In this document: positions 53,718-62,861 of the stretch, piece after piece
Position numbering within the stretch: position 1 is the first letter of the stretch
Layout: every line of letters begins with the position of its first letter
NCBI RefSeq assembly: GCF_001641265.1
Contig: NW_020167539.1
Span: forward strand, 682,001 to 746,000
Direction: 5' to 3'
DNA length: 64,000 nt
Source: Pseudogymnoascus destructans
Lineage: Eukaryota > Ascomycota > Leotiomycetes > Thelebolales > Thelebolaceae
Notes under the pieces: generated by a model
Told to the model about the DNA's origin: nothing
Databases searched by the model: none
What the model saw: the letters and a program-made list of their open reading frames with translations, nothing else
Translations under genes and position numbers: made by a program

Positions 53718-55555
53718 ATGCCTACGAAGCTCAATTCAATGACAATTGAGCAGCGCCGTGCTCTCCGGACATACTATCAACAACAGCGCCCTCGACCGTC
53801 TCAGAAAGCCCTAATCGCCTGGTTCTACGACAAATATAACATACGAATTAATCAACAGTATCTGAATCACTCAGCGCTCGATTTGCTAGCTTAGACAGTA
53901 CGCCACTCATCTCAACCAACACTGAAGGCTCTCGCCGATGAGCAATAGCTTGGCCACTCTTAGAGACAGTCCTTTTCAAGTGGCAGAAGCTAATTGAAGA
54001 AAGGGGAGTCTTTACATCTGGCGAGATCCTATCACAGAAAGCAAAGCAGATCTGGAATATCATTCCAGAAAACCAAGGGCAGCCAACACCAGAGTTCAGC
54101 CTTAGATGGGTCTCAAAATTTAAGTAACGGCATCAAATACAATTTCGAACTCGGCATGGCGAAGCTGGATCAGTACCAACATCTACTTAAAATGAGATGA
54201 GGGCTATTCAAACTGTTGCTAGCGACTTTCAAGAGGAGGATATCTATAACATGGGTGAGACTAGCTTATACTAGAGAATGACTTTGTCGAAGGGTCTTCT
54301 CTTACAACAAGGATTACCTGGTTTAAAGAAGAAGAAATATTAGTAGCTATTTGCGTTAATGTAGCAGGAACAGATCGGTTTCCTCTTTGGTTTATTAGAA
54401 AGGCAAAGACACCTCAAGCACTTCGAAGAGTTAATATCACAGTAATGGGAGGAGTTTAGAGGCACAATAAGAAGGCTTGGATAAATCAATTCATTATGGC
54501 AGAGTGGCTAAGTGCATTCTATTAGCATGTTGGATCTACTCAATCTATTCTACTTACAATGGATAATTTCACAGCTCATATTAAAGCCGTTGATTCAACA
54601 CCTCCGCCATTAAATATTCAGATTATTTGGCTTCCTCTAAATGCAACAAGTCGATTTCAAGCTTTAGATCAAGGTGTCATAGCATCATTAAAAGCTCATT
54701 ATCATCAGCCATGGCTTTAATATATGTTAGAAGCATATGAACATAATCAAGATGTAACAAGGCCTTCTCGTCTCTCATTCTAAGGAGCAGACTCTGGGTA
54801 GCTGCGGGGTCACGTGTGATCATTTGGGTGGGCTAGTCGGATGGGTTTCGGGTACTTGAGGGAATTGACTCACAGGGTTCCCCCTTCATCTTTTTTGTAT
54901 CCTTCGTAGTAGACCTATAGGATAGCATCTGTTTAGCCTCCGACTCGCACTCCCATATGCTATTACTGTGAGCTGGGTGCCCTGTGTCCTTACACAAGAT
55001 CCTTTACAAACAATGAACCTCCACTTTGCACTTCAGTGGCTTATTCAAGCATAGAATTACAACCTTTCAAATACGACTATTTATAGCTGTTTTCAGAAAA
55101 GCACAATTCTATAGCAGCCAATTCAGCTTCTAATCCACCCATTTCCAAATATGGATCACCTTTATCAACAAGTACAACAAGCTGGCCTTATTTATCATGC
55201 AATGGATATCTCGAACTTTCTAAATCTAGTAGAGGAGGACATACAAGAGGCAGAGGAAGAGCTAGACGAGGATGGACTTTTAGAGGATATAATTTCACAA
55301 TATATCCCAAATTCTAAACCTTAAGATGTTGAGGAAGAGAATGAGCTGCTTGTGCAGCCGCCTATGCTTACACCACAGACTGTCTTAGAGGCCGTTCAAA
55401 CCTTAATTGAGTTCACAGAATCTAGGAATAGTAGCATAGTGACAATAGAAACAACGGCATTTCTACATTCATTTGAACGCTATAAAAGGCATCTAAAGCT
55501 TCAATTGGTAAATCAGAGTGTTTAAGGGACACTAGAAGGGTGGATTACATAAGGC
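53718..55555 (+). pseudogene. degenerate pogo transposase (CENP-B HTH, DDE)
   Basis: MPTKLNSMTIEQRRALRTYY and KALIAWFYDKYNIRINQQYL form the N-terminal HTH. ERGVFTSGEILSQKAKQIWN follows. The DDE part reads EEDIYNMGETSLY, stop, RMTLSKG, with later TMDNFTAHIKAVDSTPPPLN and WLPLNATSRFQALDQGVIAS. After the LTR it continues with NLHFALQWLIQAWNYNLSNT and ends LQLVNQSV.GTLEGWIT. Several stops (TAG for expected Trp) and frameshifts make it dead. Confidence 0.88.
54753..54994 (+). mobile_element. solo LTR, family C, inside the second pogo
   Basis: 242 bp from TGTAACAAGGCC to GTGTCCTTACA, with the perfect 5-bp duplication CAAGA at 54748-54752 and 54995-54999. The transposase sequence continues on both sides. 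It is a different family from A and B. Confidence 0.93.
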
Positions 55556-55652
55556 AAATAACAGTCATGTGAATTTCGATATCTCGATATTTACATTAAC
55601 TCGATATGTTTACTTAACACGCCCTACATCGACTTATCGTGAGTTGACTGTA

Positions 55653-56391
55653 GTACCTTATAGGCAACGGCCCATTTTTTAGATGCTTATGGCACTCTTT
55701 AATAGGGTGCTGGCCTAATTTTACATAGGTGATTTGTAGGCTATATGATGCTCGTTAAAGCAGTCTAGGACTAGTTGCCTAGTACAATATCTCCACTATA
55801 ACAGTATTCAACACTATGATAGGCCTCTTAAGCGGTATCCATGTCACTAATATCCTTCAAAACTAAGCTAATACACTTAGTGCTCTATGAGAGAGTATGG
55901 AAAGAGCTGTAGCGTCACTATAACAGGATTGTTTCAAAACTATTCCATAGTAATTCAATACAATATCGTTCCTTATGTATAAACATATACATGTCATATA
56001 CAAATCATAATCTTCTAGGACAAATATGAATTACTTTATCCTATTTACAGCTTTGTAATATACAATGACAGTAGTAAATCCATTCATGACCATGAATCCT
56101 CCACTATGCCATACGCCATAAAACATTGCTGTAAAAGGGGTACTGAAGTAAAGCTGCTACTGCCTTATTTAGAATGAGCAGTCAAAAGAGAAGGACTTAA
56201 TGATCTGTTAGGAGTCGTATCATTAAGAACCAGATCATGGCTTTCGACTAGGTCTACTACATTAGACTTCCTAATACTGTGGGACTTAACAGTAGGAGTG
56301 GTGTCTAGCAGTATAGTCTGCAGCCATTAGAACAGAGCTAGCATTAAGGTGGGTGGCAGCAATCTCGCTTACAACCTTAGTGTAACGCTAA
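55653..56391. other. AT-rich sequence, probably retroelement debris
   Basis: There is no readable coding sequence. It lies directly before a family B LTR start, so it may be the remains of that element's internal region (inference). Confidence 0.35.
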
Positions 56392-56478
56392 CTTCTAAAT
56401 GATAGAAGACATAGAGGTTTCTTACATAAGGTTGACTTGACAGAGGAGGCAGGGGATCAAACACAAAGACTTTCTAAG
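56392..56478 (+). mobile_element. LTR family B, 5' fragment
   Basis: It starts TGTAACGCTAACTTCTAAA, matching 27331 onward for about 85 bp, and is cut by the next pogo end at 56479. Confidence 0.8.
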
Positions 56479-56480
56479 TA

Positions 56481-57557
56481 CAGTAAAATCTCGATAACAC
56501 AATGGATAGCATCCCATAATTTCATATTGTGTTAACAAGATTATCGCGGTATCAAATACACGTGACTACGTTATCCAACTGTCCAAAGTGCCTTGAATGC
56601 CCTCATTTGCCTGCTTAACCTTGACAAGCTGCTCAAGCCGTTCTAAAGTTCTTAAATACTCCGTACTTAATACGCCACTATTCCCAGCCTCAAGAAACTC
56701 AATCAGAACTTGTGTGGCTTCTAAAGCTGACTGAGTTGTTGGCACAGGCAGCAAGACTTGCTCACTGCTTTCGTCATCATCTTGAGCTCCAGGATCCTCA
56801 ACATCTTGAGTATAATGTGAAAGAACTTCTTGTAATGCCTCTTGATCTTGATCCTGCTCTCCACTACCGTGTATATTTTCTTCACTTGATTAAGGAAGTT
56901 TGCAATATCCATAGCGTCATGAATTTGCCCAGAGTTTCGTACTTGATTGTACAAGTTGTCTAGTGCTGGAAGAGATTGGATTGAAAGCTGTATTGGGTTT
57001 CGAAGCATTGTGCTTTTTCGGAAGCAGTTATATATTGTTGTATCTGTAACATCATGATGCCAGGACCGAAGAAGCCAGCGAATAGTGAAGTGTAAGTTAA
57101 TAGAGTTGAAGGGATTCATGTTATTCTCAAATGCATTAAGCATGTATTCAAGCCACTGTCGATGGTAATGGGCTTTAAGGGAGGCAATAATACCTTGATC
57201 AAGGGTTGAAATCGACTTGTTGAGTTTGGAGGAAGCCAGAGAATTCGAATATTTGAAGGAGGTGGAGCTGCTTCAATAGCAGCAATATGTGCTGAGAAGT
57301 TGTCCATGGTAAGAAGTACACTCCTCGTTGTGCCGATATGTAAGTAAAAGGCTTGTAACCATTCAACCATAAGGAACTGATTCATCCAAGCTTTCTTGTT
57401 TGACTTCCAAACTCCTCCCATAGATCCTATGTTAACGTTTCGAAGAGCTCTTGGTGTTTTTGCATGCCCAATAAACCATAGAGGAAACCGATCTGATCCA
57501 GAAGCATTTGTACAAATAACAACAGTAATTCGAGCTTTGTTGTGCTTTCTTCCAGGT
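56481..57557 (-). mobile_element. third pogo-like element, truncated
   Basis: The end CAGTAAAATCTCGATAACAC lies next to TA (56479-56480). A matching inverted end is missing because the element stops exactly at the LTR boundary at 57557/57558. About 1.08 kb remain. Confidence 0.85.
56566..57557 (-). pseudogene. pogo transposase, C-terminal half
   Basis: In order on the minus strand: ARITVVICTNASGSDRFPLW, FIGHAKTPRALRNVNIGSMG, MGGVWKSNKKAWMNQFLMVE, LLTMDNFSAHIAAIEAAPPP, WLPPNSTSRFQP, HFTIRWLLRSWHHDVTDTTI, and the tail VKQANEGIQGTLDSWIT. It is better preserved than the copy at 53.6 kb but frameshifted after SRFQP. Confidence 0.88.
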
Positions 57558-58481
57558 TGTCATACTGACATTCGTTGCACTCAGTTTGCTATCAAACTCA
57601 AGAGCAAACTTGGAAATCTCCTCCTCAAACCTACAAGTCACTATACATATTTTGGCTTATCACACCAACAACAAGAGCAATACTACTCAACGATTGCTAC
57701 AACCATCTATGATTCATTACACGTCATCGCTCCTTAGTTACTGGGCCGATATTACCACATAGCATATCTCTACAACCCTCTATGATTCATTACATGACAT
57801 CACTCATACTACCACATGACATATCTCTACCAACTAGAGGCCTAGGAGCATGAACGATAGCTCTAAAAGCTCCTACGAACCTCTATGATTCATTACATGT
57901 CATCGCTCTTTAGTTACCCACAAGATTGGTTAAGTTATGACATAATTTGTCTATGACATAATTTGTCTATGACATAATTTGTCTATAGGGGTGCTCTGAC
58001 CTTGGACCTCCTTTTACTTCCTATAGGCTACGAACCTAAGATGGTTCTATGGGATTCTCTTACGTCAACTACAGTTACCAAGCCTGGTAAGTCATGGAAA
58101 GTCTTGGAAAATGAGAGAACTACACTCCTTTAGCATAAATAGGATTGCCCTTTCCTTAAGAAAGGGCAAGCAGACAATACAGTAAATCGACTATCACATA
58201 CTTCCACGTCTTTTCCAAGCTTCCAAGCATTGATCTTGTTACTCCTTGTTTCTGAAAAGTCAGTGAGGTGTTAACCTCTGACTTACCCCTGAGTTCCCAG
58301 ACTCAACATTTGTTGCAACTTGTCTGAACCACTTCACTACATCACACACCTGATTGCTGCGTTGTGGAATAGTCTAAGCTACGACCCTTTGGCTCTTTTT
58401 CCTAAGACAGTGTGTTGTCTTAGTAAATTCATCCCTTCCTTGGGTGGCTAGATTCTCACATCTGGTGCACCCACCATTACA
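57558..58481 (+). mobile_element. solo LTR, family A copy 3
   Basis: 924 bp from TGTCATACTGACATTCG to CACCCACCATTACA. It contains a triplication of the 17-bp unit GACATAATTTGTCTAT (57937-57985). There is no target duplication. The left neighbour is a broken pogo and the right neighbour is the LINE, so it sits at a recombination junction. Confidence 0.88.
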
Positions 58482-58804
58482 TCCTACACACCAGGCCAAA
58501 GCTTGTCAACCCAGAGACTTGTTAGAAATACCTTGAAGTCAGCCAGCAATCACGTCAGCCAGCAGCCGATTCGCCAGTGGTGTGGAGGATAGAGGGACGA
58601 CGATGGAGGGTGCTGGATTGACACGTCAGTCGAGCTCAGAACGTGTCCAGACGCCGAAGGCGGTGGAATGGAACAAGAGGAGATCTATGTCACGGTTCAC
58701 CAAGGCATAGGGCGCCAGTTGGGTATTATGAATTAAACTCAATCTAGAGAAGAAAGGAAAGAGAAGAGGAGCACTCGAGCAGTGGCTCGATCTATATACA
58801 GCTA

Positions 58805-58855
58805 TTGTGGAGTGAATTCTCTTTAGCGAGACCATTCTGAGAATTCACTCCACAA
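58805..58855. repeat. perfect hairpin, 17-bp arms, in the LINE leader
   Basis: TTGTGGAGTGAATTCTC pairs exactly with 58839-58855 around a 17-nt loop. The loop contains nothing recognisable. Confidence 0.92.
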
Positions 58856-58949
58856 CTGAAAACTTCGCTCCAACCCCGGAAAGCTCCCCACACCCCTGAA
58901 CCCCCACTCGAGCTGCAAGGCGCACTTGATATCGTAACAATCTAGGGCG

Positions 58950-59509
58950 ATGTCAAGCAACTCAGAGGATACGATCGAAGTAATTGAGACGGCATCCGCG
59001 GTGCTGCAATCGAAACGACTGGAGATCAGCTCGCACTTCAAAGAACGTATCGTGGCGACGAAGGTTAAGGCCCTCGCCGCGAAGTCAGGAGAATGTCCTT
59101 CAACGACAGCTGCAGCACCAAATCAATGGGGCCATGAGAAGGCGATCTCTGCCACTGCACAGCTCAAAATGCTGACCCAGCTGGTCACATTACTGCTGAA
59201 GGCAATGGAGGAGCAGAAACAGGAACATGCAGCCCAAATGCAAACACTCACGAAAACGTTCACCCAACAGATTGATGCACTCAAAGCAGAGGTCACGGAA
59301 ATGACGGAAAAGATTCAGACCTGGCTATCCGATATCCAAGCATCTAGCCCCTCCCCATCATACGCAGAGGTTGCTCGCACACCACCGAACAGCTTGCTGA
59401 GCAACGTACGAACCCTCTCATCGATGGGAACCATGCCGTCCAAAATAACTGACACGCTGTACTGTACAATTGCTTCAAGAGTTGGGGGAAAAAGAGAGGA
59501 ACAATGTAT
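58950..59509 (+). pseudogene. LINE ORF1, N-terminal part
   Basis: It starts MSSNSEDTIEVIETASAVLQ. A coiled-coil region follows (LVTLLLKAMEEQKQEHAAQM, QTLTKTFTQQIDALKAEVTE), then SPSPSYAEVARTPPNS, a hallmark of fungal Tad1-type gag-like proteins. KITDTLYCTIASRVG precedes the insertion point. A one-base shift would restore the family sequence, which reads into RSTGAVRKAIEEEI on the far side of the insertion. Confidence 0.85.
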
Positions 59510-59556
59510 TTAAGGACGATCCACCACATTAAGAGGTGGATCGTCCTTAAATACAT
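59504..59556. repeat. perfect hairpin, 22-bp arms, at the LINE/insert junction
   Basis: 59504-59525 pairs exactly with 59535-59556, loop ACATTAAGA. The inner 10 bp, ACGATCCACC, is LINE sequence that recurs at 61148-61157. Confidence 0.95.
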
Positions 59557-60118
59557 ACATGAGAATTAATGGAACGTACTTATCACAACTTGCATTAGCA
59601 GTGTGAGCTTTGTCAATGACATCAGTAGTCGTGGCGGTATTTCGCTTCTTGGGTAAGCCCATCTTCTTGTAATAGTCGTCATTTGCATCTCGGATCTTCT
59701 CGAAGGCCAGTTTGCGAAACACGGGACATCCATCGATCTCAACATGATGTACTAAACTCCCGCACCGAGTGAATTCCTTGTGGCAGCTGCTGCAGATCAG
59801 ACTCTGGTCGGGTGGATGCGCCTGAAGCTGTCAGTATGGTTATAGAGGAGCTGGGGAGGTCCAAACCTGGCGTTGATGGGTCTGTTTACCCTCCTCAGAC
59901 TGAAATTCTTGCCCACAAGTAGCACAAGCGTGTGGATGATTACCGCTCACGATCATGTGTCTGATATAGGCTTGCCAATCGTCAAACTCCTGATCGCATT
60001 GAACGCAGACCTCGGTTTGTTGTGCAGGAGTCGCTATAGCAGTAGAATATTGAGAAGAAGATGATCGGGGCAGTTGTGGTGGTGTAGAGGGTGAGTATGG
60101 TGCAGAATATTGTGACAA
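59510..60118 (-). CDS. C2H2 zinc-finger protein gene carried inside the LINE
   Basis: Exon 1, 59867-60118, reads MSQYSAPYSPSTPPQLPRSS, then CVQCDQEFDDWQAYIRHMIV and CATCGQEFQSEEGKQTHQRQ. A 39-nt gap with GT...CAG (59828-59866) leads in phase to exon 2: PDQSLICSSCHKEFTRCGSL, VHHVEIDGCPVFRKLAFEKI and DDYYKKMGLPKKRN. The total is 189 residues. Three C-x2-C-x(n)-H units suggest a nucleic-acid-binding protein. An intron of 39 nt is short for fungi. The last 13 codons are encoded by the hairpin and LINE bases, so the original C-terminus is lost. Whether it is expressed is unknown. Confidence 0.6.
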
Positions 60119-61147
60119 GGAAGACGGTTGGGGTAGTTGTGATGATATATAGAGGTTGAGTGCGGGTGCAGAAGGCCAATATCATGACAACGTAGAAAGG
60201 AATATGTGAAGAGAAAGAAAGGTAGATTGGGAATTTGAAGCAGCGTGAAGGTGTAGAAGATGAAGAAGGTAAAGAAGGTGAAGAAGGTGACGATAAAAAC
60301 AGATTGTAGGTGATGTGTTTTGATAAGGAAGATGCTTGGAGTAACTGAGGTCAAACAGGTTGCAACTAAGCGCGACAACGCGACATTCGCCTGTTTATGG
60401 CACAAGTTCACATGGGATAATAGGCCAACCAGGACAAAGAAATTGTCGTAAGCCTGAATGAATTCGGTGTCAAGCTTCCATGTCTCTCTTGCCTCAGGCT
60501 TGCCACAGGCGTTGCTCGATATCAGTCGGCGCCCAAGGAGCAGCGCTCGTTGCACCTTAAATTCATTTGTTATACAGTACATCAACCGCAGCGCCAAAGT
60601 GTCAGAGCCGTTTACTATAGGTCGTGTGTTAAAAGAAGTTCAGAGCATGGAAGAAGTTCAGAGTGTTAACAGTTACGTGAACTAATATGTAGTTCACGTA
60701 ACTGTTAACACAGAGAGAATGAAGGCTGGGCAAAGCAGTGGAGTTCTACACCTTCTGATAGAATAGCTTTCCAAAGACATGACATGGGGCAAGATGCGTG
60801 TGAATTAACACTGGTATAACACTGGTATATCCCGCTGCTACTACACGAAAGCTCATGACGGGATTTCAACGTCGATAAGACATTGGGAGGAGGCTCAAAG
60901 TTGGAACTACTTAGTCTGGTGTTCAAAGGCAGGCTTAGTCCACATCAACAAGAGGCCCTGTAATCAATCGGACGGGTGGAAAGACGTTTTCTCGTCAATC
61001 ATCAACGTGGGAAAGCCCGCGATTCTCGGATTGTAGGGCAAAGAGCCGTTTATCATTGTCTATCATCATCATCGTCGCCATCGTCGTTGTAATCGTAATC
61101 GTGATATGGTAGCCTCGTCACCAGTGGGCATCGGGGGTTCAGGAAGA
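60119..61147. other. rest of the insert in the LINE, no second gene seen
   Basis: 5' flank of the C2H2 gene (AT-rich, GAAGGTGAAGAAGGT repeats near 60270-60290), hairpin at 60663, then 430 bp with short frames only. CATCATCGTC-type trinucleotides occur at 61060-61100. Confidence 0.45.
60663..60711. repeat. perfect hairpin, 22-bp arms, 5-nt loop
   Basis: 60663-60684 (GTGTTAACAGTTACGTGAAC..) pairs exactly with 60690-60711. It lies in the middle of the insert. Confidence 0.95.
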
Positions 61148-61827
61148 ACGATCCACCGGAGCAGTCAGAAAGGCGATTGAGGAGGAGATCTGCACCACGA
61201 AAGGACAGGAGAATTGGCGCTGCATAGCGGTGATTAAGGACGCCAGGAACTTGGATCGCATCAGGATAACATGCAGAGGAAACGGAACTTCAAAGGGTTA
61301 AGAAAGCAGCAGAGAAGACTGCGGTAATGGGCGTTAGGGTGCTACAGGACCAATTATACCCCGTGAAGGTGGATAATGCCAACCGAATAGCCATTCTTGA
61401 TCAGGAGGGAAAGGTGCTACTTGGGGCTGCAGAGGTTCTTGGGAAAGAGAACGACATGCACATAGCCAAGATCACATGGCTTAGCAGAAAAGACACGGCA
61501 AAGGCATACGGATCGATGGTGGTCTATGTCACAAAAGGCAGCGAAGCGGCACAACTGTTACAAGACCAATACTTCCATGTTGCAGGAGAGTCAGCCTACA
61601 CCAGGGTTTTCGAGCCGCGATACGGCCCGCCAAAATGCTATAGATGTCAGGAAACAGGGCACAAGGCATACTCGTGCACGCAACCACAAATCTGTGCTAA
61701 GTGTGCTCAAAGAGGACATCACCATAGTGAGTGTCATGCAGTGATACCGAAATGCGTGTCATGCGGAGGACCACACGAATCGCTCAGCGGGAACTGTAGA
61801 GTGTCTCACAACTCTCAGGATGCATAG
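61148..61827 (+). pseudogene. LINE ORF1, C-terminal part with zinc knuckles
   Basis: It resumes with AVRKAIEEEICTTKGQENWR and ARNLDRIRITCRG, has stops near 61300, then is open from 61327 to 61827. Three CCHC-type knuckles occur: CYRCQETGHKAYSC, CAKCAQRGHHHSEC and CVSCGGPHESLSGNC. The ORF ends overlapping the start of ORF2, as is usual for Tad1-like LINEs. Confidence 0.88.
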
Positions 61828-62224
61828 TACTCTACAGGTACTCCAACTGAACGTCCGGAAGCAGGATACGGTGCAGCATAGCCTCATGAATGACGATCAA
61901 CTGAGGGAATTTGCAGTGATAGCGATATCTGAACCGTACGCATGGACAATCGACAACACAACGACCACTGTCCCTATAGGCCAGCCAAACTGGACAAAGA
62001 TGACGCCACAGTCCAGCGACAGGAAAGCTGGGCTTTTTGAAGCATGCTCTGGATCCGGAGGGACATCGAAGCAGAACAGGTACCAGCAATATTGCGACTG
62101 CCAGATCGGTTGATACTCATCGTGTCAGTGTACGTTGAAGGGCAGGATGAGGAAGCACTCCGAGACACAACTAGCAACTTACACCAACTTATTCAGGAAA
62201 CACGCAATGTGATCGGCACCCGAG
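61815..62224 (+). pseudogene. LINE ORF2, endonuclease part
   Basis: TLQVLQLNVRKQDTVQHSLM and VIAISEPYAWTIDNTTTT match the start of the apurinic-type endonuclease (Asn, then Glu of SEPYA). After GRKAG a frameshift leads to LPDRLILIVSVYVEGQDEEA. It is cut at 62224 by the LTR, so the catalytic Asp-His part is missing. Confidence 0.85.
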
Positions 62225-62861
62225 TGTAATGGTGGGTGCACCAGATGTGAGAATCTAGCCACCCAAGGAAGGGATGATTTTACTAAGACAACACACTGTC
62301 TTAGGAAAAAGAGCCAAAGGGTTGTAGCTTAGACTATTCCACAACGCAGCAATCAGGTGTATGATATAGTGGAGTGGTTTAGACAAGTTGTAACAAATGT
62401 TGAGTCTGAGAACTTAGGGATAAGTCAGAGGTTAGCACCTCACTGACTTTTCAGAAACAAGGAGTAACAAGATCAATGCTTGGAAGCTTGGAAAAGACGT
62501 GGAAGTATGTGATAGTCGATTTACTGTATTGTCTGCTTGCCCTTTCTTAAGGAAAGGGCAATCCTATTTATGCTAAAGGAGTGTAGTTCTCTCATTTTCC
62601 AAGACTTTCCATGACTAACCAGGCTTGGTAACTGTAGTTGACGTAAGAGAATCCTATAGAACCATCTCCTAGGTTCCTAGCCTATAGGAAGTGAAAGGAG
62701 GTCCAAGGTCAGAGCACCCCTATAGACAAATTATGTCATAACTTAACCAATCTTGTGGGTAACTAAGGAGCGATGACGTGTAATGAATCATAGAGGGTTG
62801 TAGAAGCTTTTGGAGCTATCGTTCATGTTCCTAGGCCTCTAGTTGATAGAGATATGTCATG
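62225..62861 (-). mobile_element. LTR family A copy 4, truncated
   Basis: It begins TGTAATGGTGGGTGCACC and matches copies 1-3 in reverse orientation up to ATGTCATGTG. It then stops about 200 bp short of the usual end (TATGACA). Roughly 250 codons of LINE ORF2 are missing at the same spot, so one deletion removed both. Confidence 0.85.

Larger units (their letters stand above)
53560..55650 (+). mobile_element. second pogo-like element, complete but degenerate
   Basis: Perfect 23-bp inverted ends begin CAGTCAACTCACGATAAGTC and are flanked by TA (53558-53559 and 55651-55652). The length is 2,091 bp. Without the solo LTR inside, it is about 1.84 kb. It starts 38 bp after the GST relic. Confidence 0.93.
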
